9,269 bases of DNA from an uncultured Eubacteriales bacterium (GCA_905210385.1 CAJLWS010000047.1:1-9269); one strand, 5' to 3'. Shown: positions 1 to 6,123, counted from the stretch's first letter. Notes: generated by a model not told the origin, from the sequence alone. Translations and numbers: made by a program.

Positions 1-1
1 C

Positions 2-181
2 CTCTGCCACGCGGGCGATTCCCGCGCCTACCTGTACCGGGACGGGAAGCTGGTGGGACGTCTTCCCGAGTTCAACCTGGCGGTGAAGCTGAACGACCTG
101 TTCGGCAAGGATTTTGTGGGCGTGTCCGCCGACCGCTTCTTTGGGGAGCGCAGGCTGGTGTTTCATGGCACGGTGCAATAA
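2..181 (+). CDS. C-terminal fragment of an unrecognised protein
   Basis: Only the last 59 codons are present, ending at TAA 179-181; the gene starts outside the window. The fragment has GC-rich third positions like its neighbours and reads as real coding sequence. It contains a GDSRAYLYRDGKL stretch near its N-terminal end, which resembles the GDSR motif of PP2C-type phosphatases. However, the metal-binding aspartates that should follow in PP2C are absent and the chain ends only about 45 residues later, so I do not assign that family. No membrane segment is visible. A strong intrinsic terminator follows directly, so this gene probably ends a transcription unit separate from spoVAC. Confidence 0.7.
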   Translation, partial: LCHAGDSRAYLYRDGKLVGRLPEFNLAVKLNDLFGKDFVGVSADRFFGERRLVFHGTVQ

Positions 182-188
182 CGCCATC

Positions 189-223
189 AAAAATATCCCC
201 CCCTGATGGGGGGAATATTTTTT
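189..223 (+). terminator. Intrinsic terminator after the upstream gene
   Basis: Six C (198-203) pair with six G (208-213) around a TGAT loop. After one C·A mismatch the stem continues with eight A/T pairs (189-196 with 215-222), and the 3' arm runs into a T tract (218-223). The A-rich 5' arm could let it work in both directions. It starts 8 bases after the stop codon of the first gene and lies 38 bases before spoVAC. Confidence 0.85.
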
Positions 224-260
224 CCCGGAGCAGGCAGACTAACCGGGAGGTGAACCCGTC

Positions 261-710
261 ATGGACATGACCAATCAGGAGTATAACCAATACGTCAAAT
301 CTCTAGCTCAGCCCTCCCCTCTGTGGAAGGACCTGGCGTGGGCCTTCTGTGTGGGGGGCGGCATCTGTGCCGGGGGCCAGGGCCTGTCCAACCTGTACCA
401 GTACCTGGGCATGACCAAGGAGGACGCCGGGGCGTGGGTGTCCATCACGCTGATCTTCCTGGCCGCCCTGCTCACCGGGCTGGGGGTGTTCGACGACATC
501 GCCAAGCGGGCGGGGGCGGGCACATTGGTGCCCATCACCGGCTTTGCCAATGCCATGGTGTCCCCTGCCCTGGAGTTCAAGCACGAGGGCTTTGTCACCG
601 GCACCGGGGCCAAGCTCTTTACCGTAGCTGGGCCTGTGCTGGCCTATGGGACGGCGGCCAGCGTTATCTATGGAATTATTTTATGGATTATCAAGCAGGT
701 TTCGGAATGA
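261..710 (+). CDS. spoVAC: Stage V sporulation protein AC (SpoVAC)
   Basis: SpoVA proteins sit in the inner spore membrane and move calcium-dipicolinic acid into the forespore and out at germination; SpoVAC of Bacillus behaves as a mechanosensitive channel. The 149 residues match the family's usual length of about 150. After a soluble N-terminus come hydrophobic segments at about 27-50, 58-78 and 118-145. The family-typical stretches GVFDDIAKRAGAG (about 76-88), PITGFANAMVSPALEFK (about 91-107) and EGFVTGTGAK (about 109-118) are all present. The ATG at 261 is preceded by GGGAGGTG (245-252) with normal spacing; a second ATG two codons on is less well placed. In most spore-formers spoVAC is followed by spoVAD and spoVAE. 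Here a translation GTPase gene follows, so spoVAC looks orphaned, although partners could lie elsewhere. Confidence 0.92.
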   Translation: MDMTNQEYNQYVKSLAQPSPLWKDLAWAFCVGGGICAGGQGLSNLYQYLGMTKEDAGAWVSITLIFLAALLTGLGVFDDIAKRAGAGTLVPITGFANAMVSPALEFKHEGFVTGTGAKLFTVAGPVLAYGTAASVIYGIILWIIKQVSE

Positions 711-750
711 AAGCTGAGGCACGATTCCGCCTGTGGGGCGAGGCTCCACC

Positions 751-779
751 TTGTCCCCAGGCCTTTGGTGTGGTAAAAT
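751..779 (+). promoter_or_regulatory. Sigma-A-like promoter for the GTPase-NYN gene
   Basis: A -35 box TTGTCC (751-756) and a -10 box TAAAAT (774-779, five of six consensus bases) are separated by exactly 17 bases. Transcription would start near 786, directly at a small dyad and 33 bases before the start codon of the GTPase-NYN gene. This suggests expression independent of spoVAC. Confidence 0.6.
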
Positions 780-785
780 AAAGCA

Positions 786-800
786 TTATCTGAGAGATAA
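786..800 (+). promoter_or_regulatory. Perfect dyad between promoter and RBS
   Basis: TTATCT (786-791), spacer GAG, AGATAA (795-800) forms a perfect 6-bp inverted repeat. It lies at the predicted transcription start and ends directly against the AGGAGG ribosome binding site (801-806). It could be a repressor operator or a weak 5' hairpin that affects access to the ribosome binding site. No known operator was recognised. Confidence 0.45.
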
Positions 801-818
801 AGGAGGCCGGTCCATCCC

Positions 819-3371
819 ATGAAACGGTTGACCATCGGCATACTGGCCCATGTGGATGCGGGCAAGACCACCCTCACCGAGGCCCTGCTGTACACCGCCG
901 GGGCCATCCGCAGGCTGGGTCGGGTGGACCACCGGGACGCCTTCCTGGACACTGAGGAGCAAGAGCGCGAGCGGGGCATCACCATCTTTGTCAAGCAGGC
1001 GGTGCTCCGCCGGGGGGAGCTGGAGCTCACCCTGCTGGACACCCCGGGCCATGTGGACTTTGCCGCCGAGATGGAGCGGGCGGTACAGGTGCTGGACTAC
1101 GCCGTGCTGCTGCTCAGCGGTCCCGACGGGGTGCAGGGCCACACCGAGACCCTGTGGCGCATCCTGGCGCGCCACCAGGTGCCCACCTTCGTCTTTGTCA
1201 ACAAGATGGACCAGCCGGACACAGACCGGGTTGCCATCCTGGACCAGCTGCGCCGTCGTTTCGGGGAGGGGTTCGCCGACTTCACCGGCGACCGGGGGGA
1301 GCTGCTGGAGCAGGCGGCGATGTGCGACGAGGTCCTCTTGGAGCGGTACTTAGAGGGGGAGGCGCCCTCCGACCAGGACCTGGCCGCCCTCATCGTGGAG
1401 CGCAAGCTCTTCCCCTGCCTCTTCGGCTCCGCCCTGCGCCTGGAGGGGGTGGAGGAGCTGCTGGACGGGCTGGAGCGGTACACCCTGGAGCCCGCCTGGG
1501 GGGACGGCTTCGCCGCACGGGTGTTCAAGATCAGCCGGGACGAGCGGGGGGAGCGGCTGACGTGGCTGAAGGTCACCGGGGGCGCCCTGCGGGTGCGGGA
1601 CACGGTGCGCGGCCCCGGCTGGGAGGAGAAGGCCAGCCAGCTGCGCCTGTATTCCGGGACAAGGTTCACCCCCCTGGACGAGGCCCCGGCGGGCACCGTG
1701 TGCGCCGTCACCGGGCTGACCCGCACCCGGGTGGGTCAGGGCCTGGGGGCGGAGGGGGATTGGCTGGGCCCGGAGCTGGAGCCGGTGCTGCAATACCAGG
1801 TGCTTCCCTCGGAGGGGTGCGACGTTCATACATTGCTCTCCCAGTTGCGTCAGCTGGAGGAGGAGGACCCCCAGTTGCGGGTGGGGTGGGACGAGCGGTC
1901 CGGGACCATCCAGGTTCACCTCATGGGGGAGGTGCAGCGAGAAGTGCTTGCCCGGCTGCTTGCCCAGCGGTTTGGGGTGGAGGTGTCCTTCGGTCCCGGA
2001 TCCATCGTCTACCTGGAGACCATCGCCGCCCCGGTGGAGGGGGTGGGCCACTTCGAGCCCCTGCGCCACTACGCTGAGGTTCACTTGCTGCTGGAGCCGC
2101 TGGAGCGGGGCAGCGGTGTGGTGCTGGACACCGCCTGCCCGGAGGACGTGCTGGCGGGAAACTGGCAGCGGCTCATCCTCACCCACCTGGCAGAGAAAAC
2201 CCACCTGGGGGTACTGACTGGGTCCCCTCTCACCGACGTGAAGATTACCCTGCTCACCGGTCGGGCCCACGTGAAGCACACCGAGGGAGGCGACTTCCGT
2301 CAGGCCACCTACCGGGCGGTGCGACAGGGGCTGATGAGCGCCCGGAGCGTGCTGCTGGAGCCCTGGTACACCTTCACTTTGGAGGTGCCTCAGACCTGTG
2401 TGGGCCGGGCCATGACCGACCTGCAGCGCATGTCCGGCCAGTTCTCCCCCCCAGAGACGGGGAGAGAGGGCTGCATCCTCACCGGCACGGTACCCGTGTC
2501 CGAGCTGACGGGCTACCACACCCAGGTGGCCGCCTACACCCAGGGGCGGGGACGGCTGAGCTGCCGGGTGGACGGTTATCGTCCCTGCCACAACGCCGAC
2601 GAAGTGATCGCCGCATCGGGCTACGACCCGGAGCGGGACGTGGACAACCCTGCCGACTCGGTGTTCTGCTCCCACGGGGCGGGAGTGACAGTGAAGTGGA
2701 ATGCGGTCCGGGACCACATGCACGTGGATTCCGGCTGGCGGCCGGAGGGAGAGAGAGCCTCGGGAGGACAGCCCGTCCCGGCAATGCCCGCCATGAGCTA
2801 CGAGTCCCACGCCGCCCTGGAGAAGGAGCTCATGGCTATCTTCGAGCGCACCTACGGCCCGCTGAAGCCTAGGGCCTTCCGGCCTACCCCCAAGGCTCCG
2901 GTGCGGAAGCCAAAGCCCTGGAAGGGCTTAAAGCGCCCTGCCGGGGAGGACTACCTGCTGGTAGATGGGTATAACATCATCCACGCCTGGCCCGAGCTGC
3001 GGAAGCTGGCTCAAGAGGATCTGGAGGGAGCGCGGCAGCGGCTGGTCCACCGACTGCGCAACTATCAGGGGTGGAAGAAGTGCCGGGTCATCGTGGTCTT
3101 CGACGCCTACAAGGTGAAGGGGGGCGCGGGCTCCGTGGAGCGCCACGGGGACGTGTGGGTGGTGTACACCAAGGAGGCGGAGACCGCCGACATGTACATC
3201 GAGAAGACCACCTATGAGCTCAAGGGCAAGGGCCGGGTGCGGGTGGCCACCTCCGACGGGCTGGAGCAGCTCATCATTTTAGGCCACGGGGCCGCCCGCA
3301 TGTCCGCCAATGAGCTGGAGCAGGAGCTGCTCCAGACCGAGGCGGACATCCGCCGGACTATTCAGGATTGA
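819..3371 (+). CDS. TetM/EF-G-like ribosomal GTPase fused to a Rae1/YacP-type NYN nuclease domain
   Basis: This is an 850-residue translational GTPase; TetM-type proteins alone are about 640 residues. The GTPase motifs are intact: AHVDAGKT (10-17), RGITI (52-56), DTPGH (74-78), NKMD (128-131) and a GSAL G5-like site (203-206). TetM-like domains II to V follow to about 640, including a LLEPWYTFTLEVPQ stretch (512-525). The domain IV loop that is YSPVSTPADF in TetM aligns by eye with HVKHTEGGDF (484-493), so the tetracycline-ejecting loop is not conserved. A proline- and lysine-rich linker (about 641-709) leads to a domain at 710-850 that closely resembles B. subtilis Rae1 (YacP), which cleaves mRNA in the ribosomal A site. 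It has VDGYN (715-719), VIVVFDAY (757-764), TKEAETAD (784-791) and ATSDG (810-814), supplying acidic residues D716, D762, E788, D791 and D813. The ATG at 819 lies 12 bases after AAAGGAGG. Annotation pipelines may call it tetracycline resistance; ribosome remodelling or rescue with mRNA cleavage is my inference. Confidence 0.9.
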   Translation: MKRLTIGILAHVDAGKTTLTEALLYTAGAIRRLGRVDHRDAFLDTEEQERERGITIFVKQAVLRRGELELTLLDTPGHVDFAAEMERAVQVLDYAVLLLSGPDGVQGHTETLWRILARHQVPTFVFVNKMDQPDTDRVAILDQLRRRFGEGFADFTGDRGELLEQAAMCDEVLLERYLEGEAPSDQDLAALIVERKLFPCLFGSALRLEGVEELLDGLERYTLEPAWGDGFAARVFKISRDERGERLTWLKVTGGALRVRDTVRGPGWEEKASQLRLYSGTRFTPLDEAPAGTVCAVTGLTRTRVGQGLGAEGDWLGPELEPVLQYQVLPSEGCDVHTLLSQLRQLEEEDPQLRVGWDERSGTIQVHLMGEVQREVLARLLAQRFGVEVSFGPGSIVYLETIAAPVEGVGHFEPLRHYAEVHLLLEPLERGSGVVLDTACPEDVLAGNWQRLILTHLAEKTHLGVLTGSPLTDVKITLLTGRAHVKHTEGGDFRQATYRAVRQGLMSARSVLLEPWYTFTLEVPQTCVGRAMTDLQRMSGQFSPPETGREGCILTGTVPVSELTGYHTQVAAYTQGRGRLSCRVDGYRPCHNADEVIAASGYDPERDVDNPADSVFCSHGAGVTVKWNAVRDHMHVDSGWRPEGERASGGQPVPAMPAMSYESHAALEKELMAIFERTYGPLKPRAFRPTPKAPVRKPKPWKGLKRPAGEDYLLVDGYNIIHAWPELRKLAQEDLEGARQRLVHRLRNYQGWKKCRVIVVFDAYKVKGGAGSVERHGDVWVVYTKEAETADMYIEKTTYELKGKGRVRVATSDGLEQLIILGHGAARMSANELEQELLQTEADIRRTIQD

Positions 3372-3634
3372 GAGGATAGACCCCAAATCTCCGAAGGGCG
3401 TCGGGTTGCGCCCCGGAAGGCGGGAAGTACCTGGGGGTGCCATACCCAGACCCCGGGACGCCCCCGGTAAGGGCACGGGGATGTCAGTAGAAGTGCAGCG
3501 TTCTCTTTCCGATGTTTTGATCCGGACACCCCCAGCACCCCAAGCGGGCTCCGCCCTGATTGCGCCAAATCTTTCGGCGCCTTGGCACTCTGGCGGGGGC
3601 ACCTGCCCGGGCATAGCCCTTGGGGAAAGAACAT
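3372..3634. other. Gene-free stretch, no recognised element
   Basis: This stretch lies between the GTPase-NYN stop codon and the terminator shared with the HTH gene. Overlapping ORFs exist on both strands but none has a good ribosome binding site or a recognisable protein. It is very GC-rich, with short complementary runs such as CTGGG (3431-3435) with CCCAG (3445-3449). It matches no tRNA or known riboswitch that I can recognise. It could be a decayed gene or an intergenic repeat family. Confidence 0.5.
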
Positions 3635-3679
3635 AAAAGTGAGAGGCTTCCGAACGATCTCGGAACGCCTCTCACTTTT
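3635..3679. terminator. Bidirectional terminator overlapping the end of the HTH gene
   Basis: AAAAGTGAGAGGC (3635-3647) pairs perfectly with GCCTCTCACTTTT (3667-3679). TTCCGA (3648-3653) continues the stem with TCGGAA (3660-3665), with a single bulged C at 3666 and a 6-base loop. The arms supply T tracts in both directions, so it can end transcripts of both convergent genes. The stop codon of the minus-strand HTH gene (3672-3674) lies inside the stem. Confidence 0.85.
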
Positions 3680-3920
3680 CCTTTTGATCCAGCTCCCGCT
3701 CGATCTCCCGCACGATGACCCACATGGGCAGGTCCAGCGCCCGGCTGATCCGGTACAGCGTTTCCAGTGTGGGCTTGCGCTCACCCCGCTCGATCATGGC
3801 CAGGTGGCCCCGGGCCAGATCAGCCAGCCCGCTGAGCACCTCTTGGGTCATGCCCTTCTCCGCCCGGAACCTGGCGATCACCCGGCCAACCACCACCGGG
3901 TCCAGCTGCGGCTCAAACAT
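3672..3920 (-). CDS. Small XRE-family helix-turn-helix regulator
   Basis: The product is an 82-residue single-domain DNA-binding protein of the Cro/C1 (HTH_3) type. It begins MFEPQLDPVVVGRVIARFR, followed by the family core: GMTQEVLSGLADL (first helix and turn), HLAMIERGERKPTLETLYRI (recognition helix and the ERGERKP turn) and SRALDLP. A charged C-terminal helix ends it. I chose the ATG at 3918-3920 because GGGAG (3930-3934) lies just upstream, and because the longer reading from 3974 would start upstream of the only good -10 box and adds 18 residues unlike the family. It is divergent from the broken ORF at 4025-4342, a typical place for a local autoregulated repressor. Its targets are unknown; phage or mobile-element origin is possible but not shown. 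Confidence 0.85.
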   Translation of the reverse strand: MFEPQLDPVVVGRVIARFRAEKGMTQEVLSGLADLARGHLAMIERGERKPTLETLYRISRALDLPMWVIVREIERELDQKEK

Positions 3921-3926
3921 AGCATC

Positions 3927-3950
3927 ACACTCCCAGTCGAGTGTAATATA
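3927..3950 (-). promoter_or_regulatory. Candidate promoter -10 and operator dyad of the HTH gene
   Basis: On the minus strand TATATT (3945-3950) is a plausible -10 box; the -35 region is weak. Directly downstream is a perfect dyad, ACACTC (3927-3932), six bases, GAGTGT (3939-3944). It covers the expected transcription start and the ribosome binding site. A dyad here next to an XRE gene suggests autorepression. A second palindrome, AACATATGTT (3970-3979), lies upstream in the -35 region and could be a further site. Confidence 0.45.
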
Positions 3951-4024
3951 GTTTGCCGGGCAGGACTGAAACATATGTTAGCATCCGGAAGAAAATGTGG
4001 TAGGAATCAAGGGAGGAAACCAGT

Positions 4025-4342
4025 TTGGGAAAGGAGTTTTCAACCATGCGAAACCTGCCGAAATACGCCTAGGTGTGCGGCCCCATTCGGGAGCTGCTGG
4101 GATTGAAGTCCACGGAGGAGTTCACCATCGTGGTGTGGAGCCCGCCGGAGGAGACGCCGGAGCTGGGGAGCTTTCTGCTGCTCAAGCTGCTGGACACGGA
4201 CGGGAGCAGTATCCTTTGCGAGGGCGGAGCTTATGAGAACGGACGGTATCTGAACTACGGCCGGGATGGAGGTTCCTGTCCCTTAGACCAGCGGATGGTG
4301 CTGGGGTGGAGCTATTATCCCTATGATAACCGGGCCTATTGA
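4025..4342 (+). pseudogene. Small ORF of unknown function interrupted by an in-frame TAG
   Basis: Two well-placed starts lead into the same frame: TTG 4025 after AAGGGAGG (4009-4016), and ATG 4046 after AAGGAG (4031-4036). Both meet TAG at 4070-4072 after MRNLPKYA. The frame then stays open for 89 codons to TGA 4340-4342. The downstream part has coherent, GC-rich coding character (begins VCGPIRELLGLKSTEEFTI, ends WSYYPYDNRAY). A GTG directly after the TAG (4073) could restart translation but lacks its own ribosome binding site. Read through from the ATG, the product would be about 98 residues, acidic and soluble, with no motif I recognise. It may be a recent nonsense mutation, a stop-restart arrangement, recoding or a sequencing error. 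It sits divergent to the XRE gene. Confidence 0.6.
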
Positions 4343-4610
4343 GCGGGCCTTACCCCCCGGACTCTGTCGGGCCAGGCACCCCATGGGGTGTTCCTTTGGT
4401 AAACCTACCCCTTCCCTAGCCTTTGCCCGGCTGGCAGCCAACTGGGTGTGCAAAACCGCTGAAGGAACTGGTGTACCATCCTGCCCAGGATACCGGAAAG
4501 CTGCCGGCGCACTCGGGCTGATGCCCCATGGCTTTCCGGAGGACCTTAGGAGCCAAGTATAAGGGTACGGCCTTCACCTGCCGATCTGCTCTCCCTGAGC
4601 CTGCGTTTGG
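4343..4610. other. Gene-free stretch with inverted repeats
   Basis: No credible ORF is found; the short ORFs here have no convincing start and no family resemblance. Visible structure includes a 14-bp palindrome CACCCCATGGGGTG (4377-4390), a small dyad ATCCTG-CC-CAGGAT (4479-4492), and a 9-bp perfect inverted repeat CCGGAAAGC (4493-4501) with GCTTTCCGG (4531-4539). CGGGCCT occurs twice, at 4331 and 4344. This density suggests a structured RNA or a repeat element, but no known family was recognised. Confidence 0.4.
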
Positions 4611-4646
4611 TGCCTGTTGTAAAAAAGAATCACAAAAGAACAGGCA
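4611..4646. repeat. 8-bp inverted repeat around an A-rich loop
   Basis: TGCCTGTT (4611-4618) and AACAGGCA (4639-4646) are perfect complements separated by 20 A-rich bases. The repeat lies immediately beside the bidirectional terminator and may be part of the same 3' structure. Confidence 0.5.
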
Positions 4647-4654
4647 AAAGAAAG

Positions 4655-4697
4655 AGTTGCTAGGAAACTGCCCCAAGCAGGTGATTTCCCAGCAACT
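4655..4697. terminator. Bidirectional terminator downstream of walR
   Basis: AGTTGCTAGGAAA (4655-4667) pairs with TTTCCCAGCAACT (4685-4697) over 13 positions with one mismatch on the plus strand (A·C, which becomes a G·T wobble in the minus-strand RNA). An inner CTGC/GCAG stem (4668-4671 with 4677-4680) closes the loop. T-rich tails follow on both strands (TTTTT on plus, TCTTTCTTTT on minus). On the minus strand it lies about 85 bases past the response regulator stop, so it probably ends the Nudix-walR operon. Confidence 0.8.
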
Positions 4698-4782
4698 TTT
4701 TCTGCATCAATTTTTGATTTTGAGTGGTAACGTATTTTACCGGGTTGCGGCGTAAAACACCTGGATTTATCCATGGGGAGAG

Positions 4783-5475
4783 TCAAGCTCCGAAAGCGTA
4801 CCCCAGCCCCCGGCGGGTCAATATGAACTTGGGGTCCGCAGGATCGTCCTCGATCTTCTCCCGCAGACGACGTATGGCCACATCCACTGCCCGCACGTCC
4901 CCCACGTAGCCCTCGTAGTTCCACACCTGCTCCATCAGCGCTTCCCGGGAGAGCACCTGCCCCCGGTGGGTGGCCAGAGTATGTACCAGCTCGTACTCCC
5001 GCTGGGATAGGTCCAGGGGGGCCCCGTCCTTGCTCACTGTCATGGCCTGCTCGTCCACGGTGATCCGCCCCAGCTCCAGTTTGTGGGAGGGGACGGAGGG
5101 AGCCATGGCGGAGCGGCGGATGTTGGCCTTCACCCGGGCCAGCAGCTCCCGCATGGAGAAGGGCTTGGTGATGTAGTCGTCCGCCCCCAGCTCCAGCCCC
5201 AGCACCTTGTCCGTCTCCTCCTCCCGGGCAGTGAGCATGATCACCGGAGTGGCACGCCCCTGCTCCCGCAGTCGGCGGCACACCTCGAAGCCGTCCAGCC
5301 GGGGCAGCATCAAGTCCAGCAGGATCAGGTCCGGGTCCTGGTCCAGGGCCAACTGGAGTCCCGTCACGCCATCGTAGGCCTCCAGTGTCCCGTAGCCCTC
5401 TCGCCGCAGATTGAACACCAGGATGTCCACGATGTTCTTCTCGTCCTCCACCACAAGGATCTTCTTACTTTCCAT
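4783..5475 (-). CDS. walR: WalR/PhoB-type response regulator (OmpR family)
   Basis: This 230-residue regulator has a receiver domain (about 4-118) and a C-terminal winged-helix DNA-binding domain (about 130-230). The receiver has the acidic pair E10/D11, phosphoacceptor D54 in LILLDLMLP, T82 and K104 in DDYITKPFS. The winged helix includes LSQREYELVHTL, VWNYEGYVGDVRAVDVAIRRLREKIE and the closing RRGLGY. The start VVEDEKNIVDILVFNLRREGY and the TKPFSMRELLARVKANIRR stretch are close to WalR, the regulator of cell-wall turnover in Firmicutes, but PhoP cannot be excluded. I chose ATG 5475 (GGAG ten bases upstream); a GTG at 5484 is possible. It overlaps the Nudix stop codon by 11 bases, indicating translational coupling. 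The likely kinase is not adjacent: a WalK-like gene begins at 7693 on the other strand. Confidence 0.85.
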   Translation of the reverse strand: MESKKILVVEDEKNIVDILVFNLRREGYGTLEAYDGVTGLQLALDQDPDLILLDLMLPRLDGFEVCRRLREQGRATPVIMLTAREEETDKVLGLELGADDYITKPFSMRELLARVKANIRRSAMAPSVPSHKLELGRITVDEQAMTVSKDGAPLDLSQREYELVHTLATHRGQVLSREALMEQVWNYEGYVGDVRAVDVAIRRLREKIEDDPADPKFILTRRGLGYAFGA

Positions 5476-6016
5476 GCTCCTCACGCTCCAGGACGCGGCA
5501 GGCCCGCAGAATGGCCGCCACGGTTTTGGAATCCTCCAGGCGGCCGTCTACCGCCATCTCCTCCGCTTCCTGTAGGGGCAGCTTGACAACCTCCAGAAAC
5601 TCGTCCGCATCGGGATGGTTTTCCCCAAAGTCCAGATCCCGAGCCAGGTAGACATGCTGCAGCTCATCGCAAAAACCGGGGGTGGGCAGCATCTGCCCCA
5701 TAGGGGTCCACCTGCCTGCTCGGGCGCCGATCTCCTCCTCCAGCTCCCGTTGGGCGGCCGGGAAGGGTTCCTCTCCGTATTCCAGCTTTCCCGCGGGTAC
5801 TTCCAGTACCACTTTGCCGTAGGGGTAGCGATACTGCCGTACCAGGTAGACGTTGCCCTGACCGTCTACCGGCACCATCACCACCGCGCCGGGGTGACGC
5901 ACTACCTCCCGCCAGGAGGTGGAACCGTCCACCAGCTCCACTGTGTCGTAGTATACTTTCAGCAGGCCGCCGTTATACACCAGCTTGCTGCTCAAAGTTT
6001 TCTCCGTCAGCTCCAT
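5465..6016 (-). CDS. Nudix hydrolase, ADP-ribose pyrophosphatase type
   Basis: The product probably hydrolyses ADP-ribose or related sugar nucleotides to AMP and a sugar phosphate, in the cytoplasm and dependent on metal ions. Numbered from the upstream in-frame ATG at 6034, the full Nudix signature G-x5-E-x7-REL-x-EE-I-G-A spans 82-104 (GKLEYGEE...RELEEEIGA). It is preceded by VYLVRQYRYP (about 62-71) and VLEVPAG, typical of the ADP-ribose subgroup, and followed by TPGFCDE (118-124). I prefer ATG 6016, giving 183 residues, because GGAGG (6028-6032) lies 11 bases upstream, whereas ATG 6034 has no ribosome binding site. It is first in an operon with the response regulator, overlapping it by 11 bases; whether this pairing has functional meaning is unknown. 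Confidence 0.9.
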   Translation of the reverse strand: MELTEKTLSSKLVYNGGLLKVYYDTVELVDGSTSWREVVRHPGAVVMVPVDGQGNVYLVRQYRYPYGKVVLEVPAGKLEYGEEPFPAAQRELEEEIGARAGRWTPMGQMLPTPGFCDELQHVYLARDLDFGENHPDADEFLEVVKLPLQEAEEMAVDGRLEDSKTVAAILRACRVLEREEHGK

Positions 6017-6048
6017 GGCTGGATCAACCTCCATACTGTATTTTTCTT

Positions 6049-6057
6049 AGTATACCA
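6049..6057 (-). promoter_or_regulatory. Extended -10 promoter for the Nudix-walR operon
   Basis: On the minus strand TGGTATACT reads as an extended -10 element (TGn plus TATACT, five of six bases). The -35 region is poor, as is common for extended -10 promoters. It lies about 33 bases upstream of the chosen Nudix start. Confidence 0.5.
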
Positions 6058-6123
6058 CACTGGGTGAAAAATAGAAAGATGGGAAATTGGCCCTTTCTCC
6101 TTTCTGATCCGGGAAAAAGAGAA

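Noticed and set aside
2..181. PP2C phosphatase call for the first fragment
   Set aside because: Only the GDSR-like motif fits; later conserved acidic motifs and the expected remaining length are missing.
213..241. Possible sigma-G promoter for spoVAC (GAATA, 17 bases, CAGACTA)
   Set aside because: The predicted start would fall inside the ribosome binding site, the -10 has a mismatch at a key base, and the -35 lies in the terminator stem. A forespore promoter is expected but not convincingly seen here.
1154..2077. 307-codon open frame on the plus strand
   Set aside because: Its glycine- and alanine-rich composition and its position inside the GTPase-NYN gene mark it as an out-of-frame shadow.
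1350..2810. 486-codon open frame on the minus strand
   Set aside because: It lies entirely opposite the GTPase-NYN gene, is rich in G, P, H and Q, and has no family motif; it is a shadow of GC-rich coding sequence.
819..3371. Annotation as a tetracycline resistance gene
   Set aside because: The YSPV loop is not conserved and an NYN domain is attached, so the resistance call is not supported.
3362..3784. 140-codon minus-strand open frame and overlapping frames in 3279-3723
   Set aside because: They cross the HTH gene and a strong terminator, lack a ribosome binding site and match nothing.
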